From contig BFEA01000312.1 in the NCBI GenBank assembly GCA_003427395.1, forward strand, positions 81,781-129,706: 47,926 nucleotides of DNA, in the 5' to 3' direction. Both the position numbers and the translations under genes were made by a program. The notes beneath the pieces were generated by a model. That model was not told the origin of the DNA and did no database searches. It was given only the letters and a program-made list of their open reading frames with translations. Position 1 is the first letter of the stretch. Every line of letters starts with the position of its first letter. Source of the stretch: Chara braunii (taxonomy: Eukaryota > Streptophyta > Charophyceae > Charales > Characeae). This document shows, piece by piece, positions 10,716-19,207 of this stretch.

Positions 10716-10924
10716 GGGCGAAGCCGAAGGCCTGACTTTAGTGAGTCCACGCAAGAAGAGACATTGGATCTCATACTTTACTACTTATGTACTAGAAAAA
10801 AATATATTCTATTTTTCGTCTTGGGACATGGGAGCCTCTATCTCTGAGATGAAATTATTGAATCCTAAATTTTCGAAACAGATTGACTTGATATCGCAAT
10901 AAATAAAAGGCGATTCGATGAGGG

Positions 10925-11092
10925 ACCTAGCTAACACGTTAAACACTCCGCCTGGGGAATACGGTTGCAAGGCTGAAACTCAAAGGAATTGACAGGGGTT
11001 TGGACAAGCGGTGGAACATGTGGTTTAATTCGATACAACGCTAAAAACCTTACCAGCCCTTGACATATGAAACAAACTCCTTGGAACTGTTT
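10925..11092 (+). pseudogene. Mitochondrial SSU rRNA fragment 1
   Basis: Contains the universal small-subunit core GAAACTCAAAGGAATTGAC and GTGGTTTAATTCGATA (E. coli 16S about 880-1000), followed by AAAACCTTACCAGCCCTTGA. Ends abruptly. A second copy is at 15252-15392. Confidence 0.9.
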
Positions 11093-11469
11093 TTTATACA
11101 GCTTCGCTCCCGAATCATTTTTGTGTTTTTTTGCTTCGCTTTTCCAAACGGGTTTCATAAGACAAAGTTACGTTCAATTGAAGGTCAAATAACTCATGGA
11201 ATTTCGCTTCGGGATTGGTTTCGGAGCTCCCATGGTAATCTCATGTGGACCATAATGAAGGGGAGCAAAGTATATGGGTTGCAAATTCTCGTTTGCAGAT
11301 GCGACCATGAAATTGAACGTTTGGACGCCATCAAGGTTGACTCTAAAATTTGCTTTATGATAGACAAACAAGGCCATGCATTTTAAAAATAACAATTTGT
11401 ATAAGAGTCTTCTTTCAAAAACAAGTATACCAATCTATACTAAAAAACTCTTTCCAAAATGAGGTTAAA

Positions 11470-11700
11470 ATACACAAAATCATTCAACTTATGAAAACTC
11501 AACATTGGTCAGCGCTGAGTTTGGAAGAAAGATACATCATTAGCCAAATCATTGAAATGATTATGGATGCTACCTATGAATTGTCCTCTTCTACTGGGCC
11601 TCATAAAGCATTGCGCAAAGTACGAAATTGAAAAAAACACAAAATGGTTAGTGAATGGCGAAGCTCAGTGTTTAAACGGCGCCTTGCTGGGATGGTTGGA
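11470..11700 (+). pseudogene. Group II intron reverse transcriptase fragment
   Basis: Reads SLEERYIISQIIEMIMDATYE, then GPHKALRKVR and, after a one-base shift near 11631, KNTKWLVNG. These match the RT motif 1-2 region of mitochondrial group II intron proteins (typical pattern GPHxALRxVRxxWKNxKWLIxGD). Residues around the expected GFRP motif are altered. Confidence 0.6.
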
Positions 11701-11998
11701 TTTGTTCGGCGGCGTAGTATCTTGTTTACTTACCCACTTTCTAGACTCAATTATATCTGGAGACAGAAAGAGGAAAGTTCATCTCTCATTTCTCAATCAC
11801 AAGAGATGAAGATGTGGTTATTAAAGAATGTTTAAACACAAGTATAGTTTATTTGTGTTCAAGTGTGTCTGAAACATCAAAATGATGCGATGGAATGATA
11901 AATAGTTTGAATGCTAATCAATTACAATCTATATGAGAGAAATGAGTGTATCCCAAGTGATCACAAGAAAGGCACTAGAAAACAAATATCCATCACTT

Positions 11999-12245
11999 TT
12001 TTGAGTAAGGAAGTCATCGTATTGGTTCAACAAATTGGAATGTCGCTGTAGAATTCTCAAATTGTATCCAAAACAACAGAGAGTATAAAAAAGTGATCAA
12101 AAAGGTGCAAAAGGTAATACTCTGTATCAACCGTATTTTCGAGTTAGGAATAAGTAAAACGATGAGGACCCCTAAAAGAGGCCACTTGATAAGACCACTC
12201 AGATTGTCAAATAATGAAACACAAATTTGTAACATATGTGTTTGT
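11999..12245 (+). repeat. Mitochondrial repeat, copy 1 (also 36672-36915)
   Basis: About 245 bp nearly identical to 36672-36915 in block B. It shares ATCAACCGTATTTTCGAGTT and AAAAGAGGCCACTTGATAAG. It reads a Lys-rich open frame on +, but I could not assign it to a mitochondrial gene. Confidence 0.8.
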
Positions 12246-12841
12246 TTTTTTTGAGTGGTTTTAGAGTTCTTGAAACAACATGAATTACGTAGTATTAGGT
12301 TGCGTTGGCCAAACATTTTCCAAGATCAACTTGGTCAACTTGTCGAGTAAGTAGGCTAAAAGGTAGAGTTTGTGCTATGTAGAGATACATAGAGTGCTAC
12401 TAGTTTAAGTTTTGACCCCTATCCCTTTTGATGATGCCAGAAGTCGTTTTGATATACGATTTTACCTTGTGTCTATTTTATTTCTTATTTTTGGGGCGAC
12501 CGTTTGAGTCACCGTATGAACTGCTCATTTGTACAATCAATATGTCAAATAAATGAGACGTTGTAGAAGACGCTTCGCGTCTGATCTGATGCCAGATAAG
12601 AGAATCGCAGGTATCTGGAAAAAGGCTAGAGGTGAAGTTTATGTTTTTATGTTATTGCAGCATCAAAACGAAATTCTGCAAGAGGTAGAGCATTCGATGG
12701 GTTAGGGTGGCCCAAAACTTGACCAACCCCAAGGAAACTCTGAAACCTCACGGAGCATAAATTTTATTTCCTTCTTTGCTCGACTATGCAATAAATCGTT
12801 TATCTTACTTTGCGTTGTCATGCATGATATGTACCAATTAC

Positions 12842-13323
12842 CTAGGTTATTTTACCGCACATCCGGCACCCCCCTGACCGTCCGGGATGTCCGACCGGAC
12901 GTCTGGTTGGACGTCGGATCGGACAGGGGTTGTCCGACCTAGCGCGAAAAAAAAAAAAAAAAAATGTTTTTTTTTTTTAAATCATGTGCCTTCTACCTTG
13001 CATAAGGTGTATGCCACCAAAATTCTGGCTCATTTGAGCCAGTAGAAAAGAGATAAAAATCTTCAAAGTTTCTAATCCCCACCTATACCCTTCCTATCCC
13101 CACCAAAACCCCTCGTACCCCCCCCTCCCACCCCAAATAGCACCCTATCACCAAATGCTCAGAAAATTCTGAATTTTTTTATTGGGGATCTCTATGGCAT
13201 GCGCAACACTTTCATTTTTTTTTTTTTTCTATTTTTTTTTAATGTCAAAAAGTGGTTGTACTGGATCCCGGACAACCCCCCTACCGGGGGAGACGTCCGG
13301 TCATCGGACGACTGGTAACCTAG
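12842..13323. mobile_element. hAT-like MITE (CTAGGTTA family)
   Basis: 482-bp non-autonomous element. Terminal inverted repeats are CTAGGTTA...TAACCTAG. An exact 8-bp target duplication CCAATTAC lies at 12834-12841 and 13324-13331. Subterminal regions are dense in GTCCG/CGGAC words in both orientations (for example GTCCGACCGGACGTC). The centre is A/T homopolymer and AT-rich. No coding capacity. An 8-bp duplication with this TIR style is characteristic of hAT elements. Confidence 0.85.
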
Positions 13324-13444
13324 CCAATTACCCAGCTGTTCGGGTGGGGTTTTAATCTTTCTTGTTATATAATACGTTTGATAAATTGAGAAGCGGCTTG
13401 TTTCATTTCATGCGTTGACAACATCTAAAGAAACAACAAACAAA

Positions 13445-13592
13445 ATGAAATTGTATATAATTGGCATTTTAGCCAAAATACTTGGAATAATAATACCACT
13501 TTTACTAGGAGTTGTTTTTTTAATACTAGTTGAACATAAAGTAATGACTTTTATGCAGCGTAGAAAGATGGCTAAAAAATCATTGTCAAACA
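13445..13592 (+). pseudogene. nad1: nad1 5' fragment (NUMT)
   Basis: Reads [21 protein letters not shown] then VMTFMQRRK, the start of plant mitochondrial NADH dehydrogenase subunit 1. The reading is lost after about 13592 in a T-run. The continuing part of nad1 is found 5 kb away at 18845-19060. Confidence 0.85.
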
Positions 13593-13641
13593 TGGCTATC
13601 TTTTTTTTTTTGGTATGCGGCCGGTCAAATACAAAGGCCCT

Positions 13642-13860
13642 TTAGGGCTCAAATTTCCCATGTTGTACTAAATTACTTACAGAGGTGAGCATACACTCTA
13701 GGAATACCTCAAGATAAACACCCATCCAAACAACTCCAATTACAAAATATAAAAACATGAAAAATTTTCTTCTGTTTAAATCGGAGAACTTATGAATGAA
13801 ATACGGCTTGAGATTTCCAAACACAACACGATTATAGAGTCAAATGGAATAAGCTGCTCC
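13642..13860 (-). pseudogene. nad4: nad4 C-terminal fragment (NUMT)
   Basis: The - strand reads VGMILGAAYSI-stop-LYNRVVFGNLKP, then VVWMGVYLEVF and SVSNLVQHGKFEP, matching the C-terminus of plant nad4 (complex I). A TGA at 13842-13840 replaces the conserved Trp of AAYSLWLYNR. Confidence 0.9.
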
Positions 13861-14111
13861 TAAAATCATTCCAACTATATAAATTATTTTGTTTTTCTCG
13901 TATAGTTTTCCGTGAATTAGCATCCAGAGGTGATTTATATGGCATAAATAAGTCTAGTTGGTAGTTGTTCATTTATACATCTGTTATTTATCTTAAATGA
14001 AAATAACAAAATGCTTAGAAAGCCAAAAAGTCTGTTATTCTTTTCAACCAATGGGATTTGTTAATTTGAAGGGTATATGGATTTTCTGAAGGTAAAGAGA
14101 TTGATGTTGCC

Positions 14112-14185
14112 TGTTTAGAAGTGGATTCGAACCACTGACACAAGGATTTTCAGTCCTTTGCTGTAAGACTCTGATTGGACATCAA
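14112..14185 (-). pseudogene. trnF: trnF(GAA) fragment
   Basis: The - strand carries AGGACTGAAAATCCT (anticodon GAA) and GTGGTTCGAATCCACT T-arm. The D-arm and 5' acceptor half are disrupted. Confidence 0.75.
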
Positions 14186-14231
14186 TTGTATTGGACTTAT
14201 GAGTACTCAGATTATAATACTTCTGATGAAT

Positions 14232-14352
14232 GACAGGAAACACTTCTTTCGCAAACTCGTTTCGTAATATAATCTCACAAAGGTTTCGTTGTACATCGAC
14301 TCATCTGTGCTTTGGTTCCGTTGATTTCAGGTTGGGGAAACTACTTCAAAAG
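14232..14352 (-). repeat. Mitochondrial repeat (inverted copy; also 15185-15260, 18425-18545)
   Basis: The reverse complement matches 18425-18545 nearly full length, and 15185-15260 partly (GAACCAAAGCACTGATGAGT...TACAAAACGAG). Identity unknown, possibly part of an intron. Confidence 0.75.
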
Positions 14353-14586
14353 GGAAACAGCCCAAAACGAGGTCGGTCGCTTCAGGAGTGTTTCGTCGTT
14401 GCTTTTCCACGCACAAGGCGCTACCACGACGCGACTTTGTTCATTCCAATCGGAATACAGAGATTGGAGATCAACACGTTGAAGGTTGGTCACCAGAAAA
14501 CTGGTTTCTTTCGGTTGGCCAGAGAGAGTCGTGACCACCACCCGAAGAATATGTCGACGAGGGCGCAACACTTCGTGTGTCCTCTT

Positions 14587-14652
14587 ACGCTCAATTGGGA
14601 GAGTGCCTCGTTTACACCGAGAGAGTCAGAGGTTCAAGTCCGTTATTCCCCA
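14587..14652 (+). pseudogene. trnV: trnV(UAC) fragment
   Basis: Anticodon arm CTCGTTTACACCGAG gives UAC. T-arm AGGTTCAAGTCC and 3' acceptor GTTATTCCCCA are present. The expected matching 5' acceptor has been replaced. Confidence 0.65.
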
Positions 14653-14655
14653 AAT

Positions 14656-14711
14656 GGGAAAATAGCTTAGTTGGTTAGAGTGTTGGTCTGTCACGCCAGA
14701 AGTCGCGGGTG
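14656..14711 (+). pseudogene. trnD: trnD(GUC), 3'-truncated
   Basis: GGGAAAATAGCTTAGTTGG acceptor and D-arm, then GTCTGTCACGCC with anticodon GUC. The sequence departs from a tRNA after GTCGCGGGT, so the T-arm and 3' acceptor are missing. It starts 4 bp after the trnV relic. Confidence 0.75.
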
Positions 14712-14817
14712 ACTACACGAAAGACATCCCTGCTTGGGATTATAATATAGTCTGAACTTCGTGGCGACACGAAGGAGGAAGGCCTCGGTTGAAATGATGT
14801 TCAAAATTTATTTCAAT

Positions 14818-15026
14818 TAACACAATTGTGTCGCATAAGTAGCGACCTGCACGAATGATGTAACGACTGCCCCGCTGTTCCAACATGGTGCACGGGGTCT
14901 TACCGTCTAGCCACTGGTACTCCGCATCTTCACGGAGAATTCAATTTCATTGAGCCCATGTTGGAGACAGCGGGGCATTCGTTACATCATTCGTGCAGGT
15001 CGCTACTTATGCGACACAATTGTGTT
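14818..15026. pseudogene. Mitochondrial LSU rRNA fragment with inverted duplication
   Basis: The - strand from 15026 to 14888 is contiguous LSU sequence (GACCTGCACGAATGATGTAA, then AATTCTCCGTGAAGATGCGG, then AAGACCCCGTGCACC), matching 23S domains IV-V around positions 1920-2080. The + strand at 14818-14888 repeats the first ~70 bp in opposite orientation, giving a fold-back with arms 14818-14888 and 14956-15026. Confidence 0.85.
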
Positions 15027-15059
15027 CTGCGAAACATCGGAATCTGGATAATCGCATAT

Positions 15060-15185
15060 AAATTATCACAAAAGGTGACTCCGGGCCCCGATCAAACAAC
15101 TACTGACGATACCTCGCTTGAAAAGCTTTTGAAGCTTGGAGACGCGATAGTCAAAGGAGAATTTGAATGGGGAGCAACTCGTATT
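15060..15185 (+). pseudogene. Group II intron RT fragment (motif 0 region)
   Basis: Reads KVTPGPDQTTTDDTSLEKL and VKGEFEWGATRI, the N-terminal TPGxDG..T region of group II intron-encoded proteins. The conserved DG has become DQ. It is cut off at the repeat starting about 15185. Confidence 0.75.
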
Positions 15186-15251
15186 CCGTCGAACCAAAGC
15201 ACTGATGAGTCGGTGTACAGTGGAACCTTTATGAGATTGTATTACAAAACG

Positions 15252-15255
15252 AGTA

Positions 15256-15301
<46 letters not shown>

Positions 15302-15392
15302 CGCCTGCACAAGCGGTGAAGCATGTGGTTTAATTCGATATAACACGCAAAACCTTACCAGCCCTTGACATATGAAAGAAATTCCTCGTAAG
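15252..15392 (+). pseudogene. Mitochondrial SSU rRNA fragment 2
   Basis: The same 16S core as at 10925 (AACTCAAAGGAATTGACGGG, GTGGTTTAATTCGATA, CCTTACCAGCCCTTGACATA). The copy is closer to consensus than fragment 1 (ATTGACGGGCGCCTGCACAA). Confidence 0.9.
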
Positions 15393-15429
15393 AACAAAAA
15401 GGCTCACTGCAAAGATCCGGCGGCGATCG

Positions 15430-15695
15430 GAGAGCAGCCTTCAAGACGCGCCTTCAACCCTCACGTTCGTCGGCTCGCCAGAGTCATTTTAGAAGGATTC
15501 ACTATGTTCGCTATGCGGACGACTTCCTGATTGGAGTCATCGGACCTAGAGCACTAGCCGATAGAATACGAAGTCTAGTGGCACGATTTCTCGAAGTAAG
15601 GCTTGGCCTTCGACCCTTCTTTTCAAAGACGCTCATAACTCGACGAGCTAAAGGTTCCCACGGACCGTCTTTTCTCCGGTTTCTTATCAGCTCCT
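15430..15695 (+). pseudogene. Group II intron RT fragment with YADD
   Basis: In one frame it reads HYVRYADDFLIGVIG (YADD at 15512-15523, the RT catalytic motif), ADRIRSLVARFLEVRLGL, SKTLITRRAKG and FLRFLISSS. These are the palm/thumb segments of a mitochondrial group II intron protein. The YADD is intact, but upstream and downstream parts are missing. It lies between two SSU pieces, consistent with an intron in the SSU gene. Confidence 0.85.
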
Positions 15696-15696
15696 C

Positions 15697-15828
15697 CAAG
15701 CTCTCCCACTTCGTGGCCTTCGAATCGCTAGTAATTGCAGATCAGCATGCCCCGGTGAATATTTACTCAGGCCTTATACACACCGCCCGTCACACCATGG
15801 GAATTTCTTTTGCTCGAAATTCTCTATG
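15697..15828 (+). pseudogene. Mitochondrial SSU rRNA 3' fragment
   Basis: Contains CGAATCGCTAGTAATTGCAG, ATCAGCATGCCCCGGTGAAT and the universal ACACCGCCCGTCACACCATG. This is the 3' end of the SSU gene (16S about 1320-1430). Confidence 0.92.
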
Positions 15829-16014
15829 ATAAACAAATGACTTTGATCCGAATCGTATTTAACCAAATCACTACTCAATTTTTGAGTTTTGAGTTGTTTT
15901 CGTAATTTGGGAATTCTACTTATTTTCGGTAATCCATCATTAAATAATAACACATAAAAAGTATTAAAAACTCAAATAAAATACACATAACCAAAGGAAT
16001 TGCGTGAAATATGT

Positions 16015-16180
16015 AAATTGAGAAGTCCACAACGAAACGGACAATACTTATTCAACGTCGTTGAAGATACTCGTAATGAAGAACTCGCAGGGAAGACTCA
16101 AGCTCGTCGTGAAAGGAAATCACTGGGAATAGTCAACCCTTGGTTGAACCCTGACCGTGTCTCTTATACGCAGCTGAACG
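16015..16180 (+). repeat. Mitochondrial repeat, copy 1 (copy 2 at 17148-17312)
   Basis: About 165 bp shared with 17148-17312 at roughly 85-90 % identity (GAAGTCCACAACGAAACG; CCTTGGTTGAACCC; ACGCAGCTGAACGGAAT). Possibly group II intron core, not proven. The two copies bracket the RT-nad6 piece. Confidence 0.75.
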
Positions 16181-16595
16181 GAATACTCGTGAATACATAC
16201 GTATATGACCTTTCCCGGATAAGGATTGAGTTTGTGAGTGAAGTGAGGCGTGATATTGTATTCAAGTCTATATACAATACAAATACAATTTATACTCCAA
16301 TTGGCAACTATCTATAGATAGTAAGCCATCGTAGTGCGATCGATATATATCTCATCGATACGATATATGTGGGACGAAATGTATTTGATCCATACATTAA
16401 GACCATATAGTCGCTACAAATGATAAAGGTATATATTCCATTACATTCATAGATAGCCAAATGAAAAGTTATCGGTTTTTTATACTGACATGCAAAGGTT
16501 CAAATATTTTTACTCGAGCGATTAATTCCAATTCACTTTTTGTTTTGAAAGCTGACATATTAAACTTCGGAAACCTCCAAAAGAAGCCAAAACAA

Positions 16596-16860
16596 AACCT
16601 ATCCAACATTATCATGCGAATTATCACAAAAGAGATTGCCTGTGAGAAATTCATGGCGCTGGTGAAAGGGTCGCTTAAAGAGGGATACAAAACCAATGTA
16701 GGCAAAGTGCATATTCCCGGAACTCCACAAACTCTTACGAGCCTGTGCTTCGCACCTCTATTATGTAAGGTTGTTCTTCACGAACTTGACAAATTTTTTT
16801 CTTCGACCCTCAACAAAGCCAAATTCGACACAGAAACTCCCCGTGGAAGACTCAGCGGTG
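16596..16860 (+). pseudogene. Group II intron RT fragment (GTPQ region)
   Basis: Reads IACEKFMALVKGSLKEGY, then GTPQTLTSLCFAPLLCKVV and LHELDKFF, matching the RT motif 4 region (normally GTPQGxxLSPLLxNIxLHELDKF). The Gly after GTPQ is lost and about three residues are inserted. Confidence 0.75.
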
Positions 16861-16904
16861 AGGCGATCTTAAGAGTACACTTTAAACGACAAAAACCGAC
16901 AACT

Positions 16905-17064
16905 GACGAACCCTATGGATATTTTTATTTGTTTCTGGTTTCAAGTCTTATTTTTTTTGTTGCCATGATTGGAGCTATAGTACTTACCATGCATAAGACT
17001 ACTCAAGTAAAAAAACAAGATATTTTTCAACAAAATATAATAGATTTTCAAAAGACTATGTCCG
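16905..17064 (+). pseudogene. nad6: nad6 C-terminal fragment (NUMT)
   Basis: Reads FLVSSLIFFVAMIGAIVLTM and HKTTQVKKQDIFQQN, the last transmembrane helix and tail of plant nad6 (complex I). It is fused in frame to the RT fragment upstream. The join is artificial. Confidence 0.85.
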
Positions 17065-17147
17065 CTTCGCGTCAGGTCGTTACTTTTATTTCATTTTTTT
17101 GCAATCTTTATTATCTAGTCAAGCAAAAACTCATACAGTGAGTAGCC

Positions 17148-17312
17148 CGTTGAAGTCCACAACGAGACGTACATGACTTATTCAACGTCGGTGAAGATAC
17201 TCGTAGTAAAGAACTCGCTGCGAAGACTCAAGCTTGTCGTGAAAGGGGATCACTTGGAATAGCCAGCCCTTGGTTGAACCCCTACCGTGTCTCTGATACG
17301 CAGCTGAACGGA
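17148..17312 (+). repeat. Mitochondrial repeat, copy 2
   Basis: Second copy of the 16015-16180 repeat, ending in GCAGCTGAACGGAATCGTCC. Confidence 0.75.
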
Positions 17313-17361
17313 ATCGTCCCGCCGTGTTTTGCATGATTGAATCTGTTTAGTTTGAAATCAA

Positions 17362-17440
17362 GCTTACTTGGTTAAAACTGTAAACACGACAGACTTAAAA
17401 TGTGTTCCTACGGTTTATCACTTCAAGTCCGATAGTGAGC
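17362..17440 (+). tRNA. trnL: trnL(UAA)-like (NUMT copy)
   Basis: Acceptor halves GCTTACT and AGTGAGC pair. The D-arm region TTGGTTAAAACTGTAAACAC and anticodon arm CAGACTTAAAATGTG (anticodon UAA) are followed by a long variable region. The T-stem pairs poorly, so function is doubtful. Confidence 0.65.
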
Positions 17441-17442
17441 AT

Positions 17443-17505
17443 ACTCGCTTGGTGAAAATGGTAAACACGACAGACTAAAACACTTTTTCGGTTCGAGCGA
17501 GTCCG
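17443..17505 (+). pseudogene. Second trnL-like relic
   Basis: Acceptor halves ACTCGCT and AGCGAGT pair perfectly around GGTGAAAATGGTAAACACGA, but the variable arm and part of the T-arm are deleted and the anticodon stem is changed. It directly abuts the trnL(UAA) copy. A third partial copy is near 33352-33400. Confidence 0.5.
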
Positions 17506-17886
17506 GACCACGGCGAATATAACTTAATAGGTGAAAGTGTCACCTTTCTTTGTATGTAGTGTCGTATTATTATAGTGAACTCGGGCAAGAGCCGTGGCCT
17601 TCGACCTACACAGAGGGGCGTATTTCACCACTCCGACTAAGGCCCTGCTGGTTTTGACCAATAGCCAGCAGAGGGCCGAAGGCCAGCGTGCATTCGCGTG
17701 CTTTCCCAAGTGCACAAGGCCGAAGGGCTGCAGGGTATGCTTCCCCGAAAACGACTGCTCTTCGAGCCGCCTCATCTCGTATAAGCGCCAGGGGGCTTGC
17801 ATCACAGCTCCACGCACGAAGTGCATCAAAAGATGCCCTTTATGAATGTGCTAGACTTATTTATGCCATATAAAACACCTCTGGAT

Positions 17887-18221
17887 CTGTGTAGCACACC
17901 GAACATGTGCGGAGCTTTTCCGAACGTCCGAACATGCTCGGGTGTTCGGCCGAACATATTTAAAAAAAAAAAAAAAAAAAAAAACTTTTTTTTTTTGTTT
18001 CTGATTTTTAACTCGAGTTTGGTTACGAATTTGACCAAACCTCCAACGCAAAAGTTGTGTGTATTATTATTTTACATAACATATAGTTTTGTCAGATTTT
18101 TTGAAGTTTTTTTTTTTTTTTTTTTTTTTTTNTGTTCACGTTCGGCGAGTTTCGGCGCTCGTTCGCGTTCGGTCCCGAACTTTCGGGTTCGGTCACTGAA
18201 CCCGAACACGATGCTACACAG
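17887..18221. mobile_element. hAT-like MITE (TGTGTAGCA family), copy 1
   Basis: 335 bp with terminal inverted repeats CTGTGTAGCA...TGCTACACAG. Flanking 8-mers CTCTGGAT and CTCCGAAT match at 6 of 8 positions, a decayed target duplication. Subterminal GAACAT/CGAACG words occur in both orientations. The centre holds long A and T runs, with one ambiguous base at 18132. No coding capacity. Related copy at 40284-40646. Confidence 0.75.
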
Positions 18222-18424
18222 CTCCGAATGTTAATTCACGAAAAACTATACGAAAAACACGAAATAATTTATATACGGAACGAGATCGTCCTGTCAAAAT
18301 ACATCGATTTCTCACTCGTGTCTTTGAACTATTTCTTGGTAATTTGGCTAATTTGAGAGTATATTCATAACGTATTTTGTTAGGAAGAGCTCTATCTTGA
18401 CAAATCGCTATATATTGCATGCGT

Positions 18425-18545
18425 TTAAAGTAGTCTCCCCAACTGAAATCAACGAAACCAAAGCACTGATGAGTCGGTGTACAGCGGAACCTTTTTGAGA
18501 TTGTATTACAAAACGAGTTTGCGAAAGAAGTGTTTCCTGTTATTT
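18425..18545 (+). repeat. Mitochondrial repeat (direct copy of 14232-14352 inverted)
   Basis: About 115 bp matching the reverse complement of 14232-14352, including GTTTGCGAAAGAAGTGTTTC at its end. Confidence 0.75.
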
Positions 18546-18844
18546 CTTGGACGGAGCAACTCTGCTAACGAGCCCGTGGGATTCAGACGCAAAGCGTGTC
18601 TGCAAATCCTATGTCAACTCCAGCTCACATAGTACCAGAATGATATTTTTTACCTATTTATGCCTGTATATTGAATAAATTAGGAAGTGTTGCTGTAGTA
18701 GGTTTTGTCTTCGTTTCACTATTTCCTTTACCTTTTATTAACACTTCATGTGTACGAAGTTCAACTTTTAGACTCATTCATCAAAAACGTTTTTGGTTAC
18801 TTGTGGCAGAGCGGCCATGGCAGAATATTGTATGATATACTGAA

Positions 18845-19060
18845 TACGACGCAACTTGGTACGATTGTTGCTTGGGCAGCAATACCTTTTGATTATGGTA
18901 TGGTACTGTCAGATCTAAACGTAGGTATACTTTACATATTTGATATTTCGTCCTTAGGTGTCTATGGTATTATAACAACAAGTTGGTCTTGTAATTCCAA
19001 ATATGGTTTTTCTAGGAGCACTACGATCTGCTGCTCAAATGGTTTCTTATGAAGTTTCTA
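18845..19060 (+). pseudogene. nad1: nad1 internal fragment (NUMT)
   Basis: Reads [20 protein letters not shown], then ISSLGVYGI, then (after a frameshift near 19010) [16 protein letters not shown], the central conserved region of nad1 that binds ubiquinone and faces the matrix. It is separated from the nad1 start at 13445 by 5 kb of unrelated mitochondrial pieces. Confidence 0.88.
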
Positions 19061-19207
19061 TGACGATTTCCGTGAAATTATAAGAACCTGCGCAAATTAA
19101 TACAGTAATTGGTGGCTGATAATAAGGCTCAAATCAATATCAATAGATGGGTTATTAACTCCCATACGGTCAGTATCCGTCGATTTTGACCTTACCACTT
19201 AGTTTCA

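Larger units (their letters stand above)
10575..19200. other. NUMT block A: scrambled mitochondrial DNA
   Basis: An 8.6-kb mosaic of mitochondrial gene pieces (nad5, SSU, group II RT, nad1, nad4, trnF, trnV, trnD, LSU, nad6, trnL) on both strands and out of order. It is flanked by nuclear retroelement sequence and holds two nuclear-type MITEs. Pieces are truncated and carry frameshifts, which argues for nuclear copies rather than an intact mitochondrial genome. Parts without an identified feature (11100-11460, 12250-12830, 14350-14580, 15830-16000, 16180-16590, 17510-17880, 18550-18840) are mostly AT-rich and carry no gene I can name. 17590-17830 is GC-rich and also unidentified. Confidence 0.85.

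Noticed and set aside
10326-10847. A 173-aa fusion gene (gag plus nad5)
   Set aside because: The open frame is an accident of joining two sources. Each half matches a different family and stops precede it in the same frame.
15202-15209. CTGATGAG, resembling a hammerhead ribozyme core (also 18466-18473)
   Set aside because: The required stem II and GAAA segment are not formed in any of the three copies. The following GTCGGTGTACAG...GGAAC does not pair correctly.
16461-17141. A 226-aa protein fusing RT and nad6
   Set aside because: Two unrelated mitochondrial fragments joined in frame. The RT motif is damaged.
17594-17845. Cys-rich 83-aa frame in a GC-rich patch of NUMT block A
   Set aside because: Overlapping frames on both strands are equally open and no family is recognisable.
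10575-19200. Possibility that the whole window is mitochondrial genome
   Set aside because: Mitochondrial genes are truncated, scrambled and stop-ridden. Surrounding DNA has retroelements, hAT MITEs with target duplications and long microsatellites typical of a nucleus.
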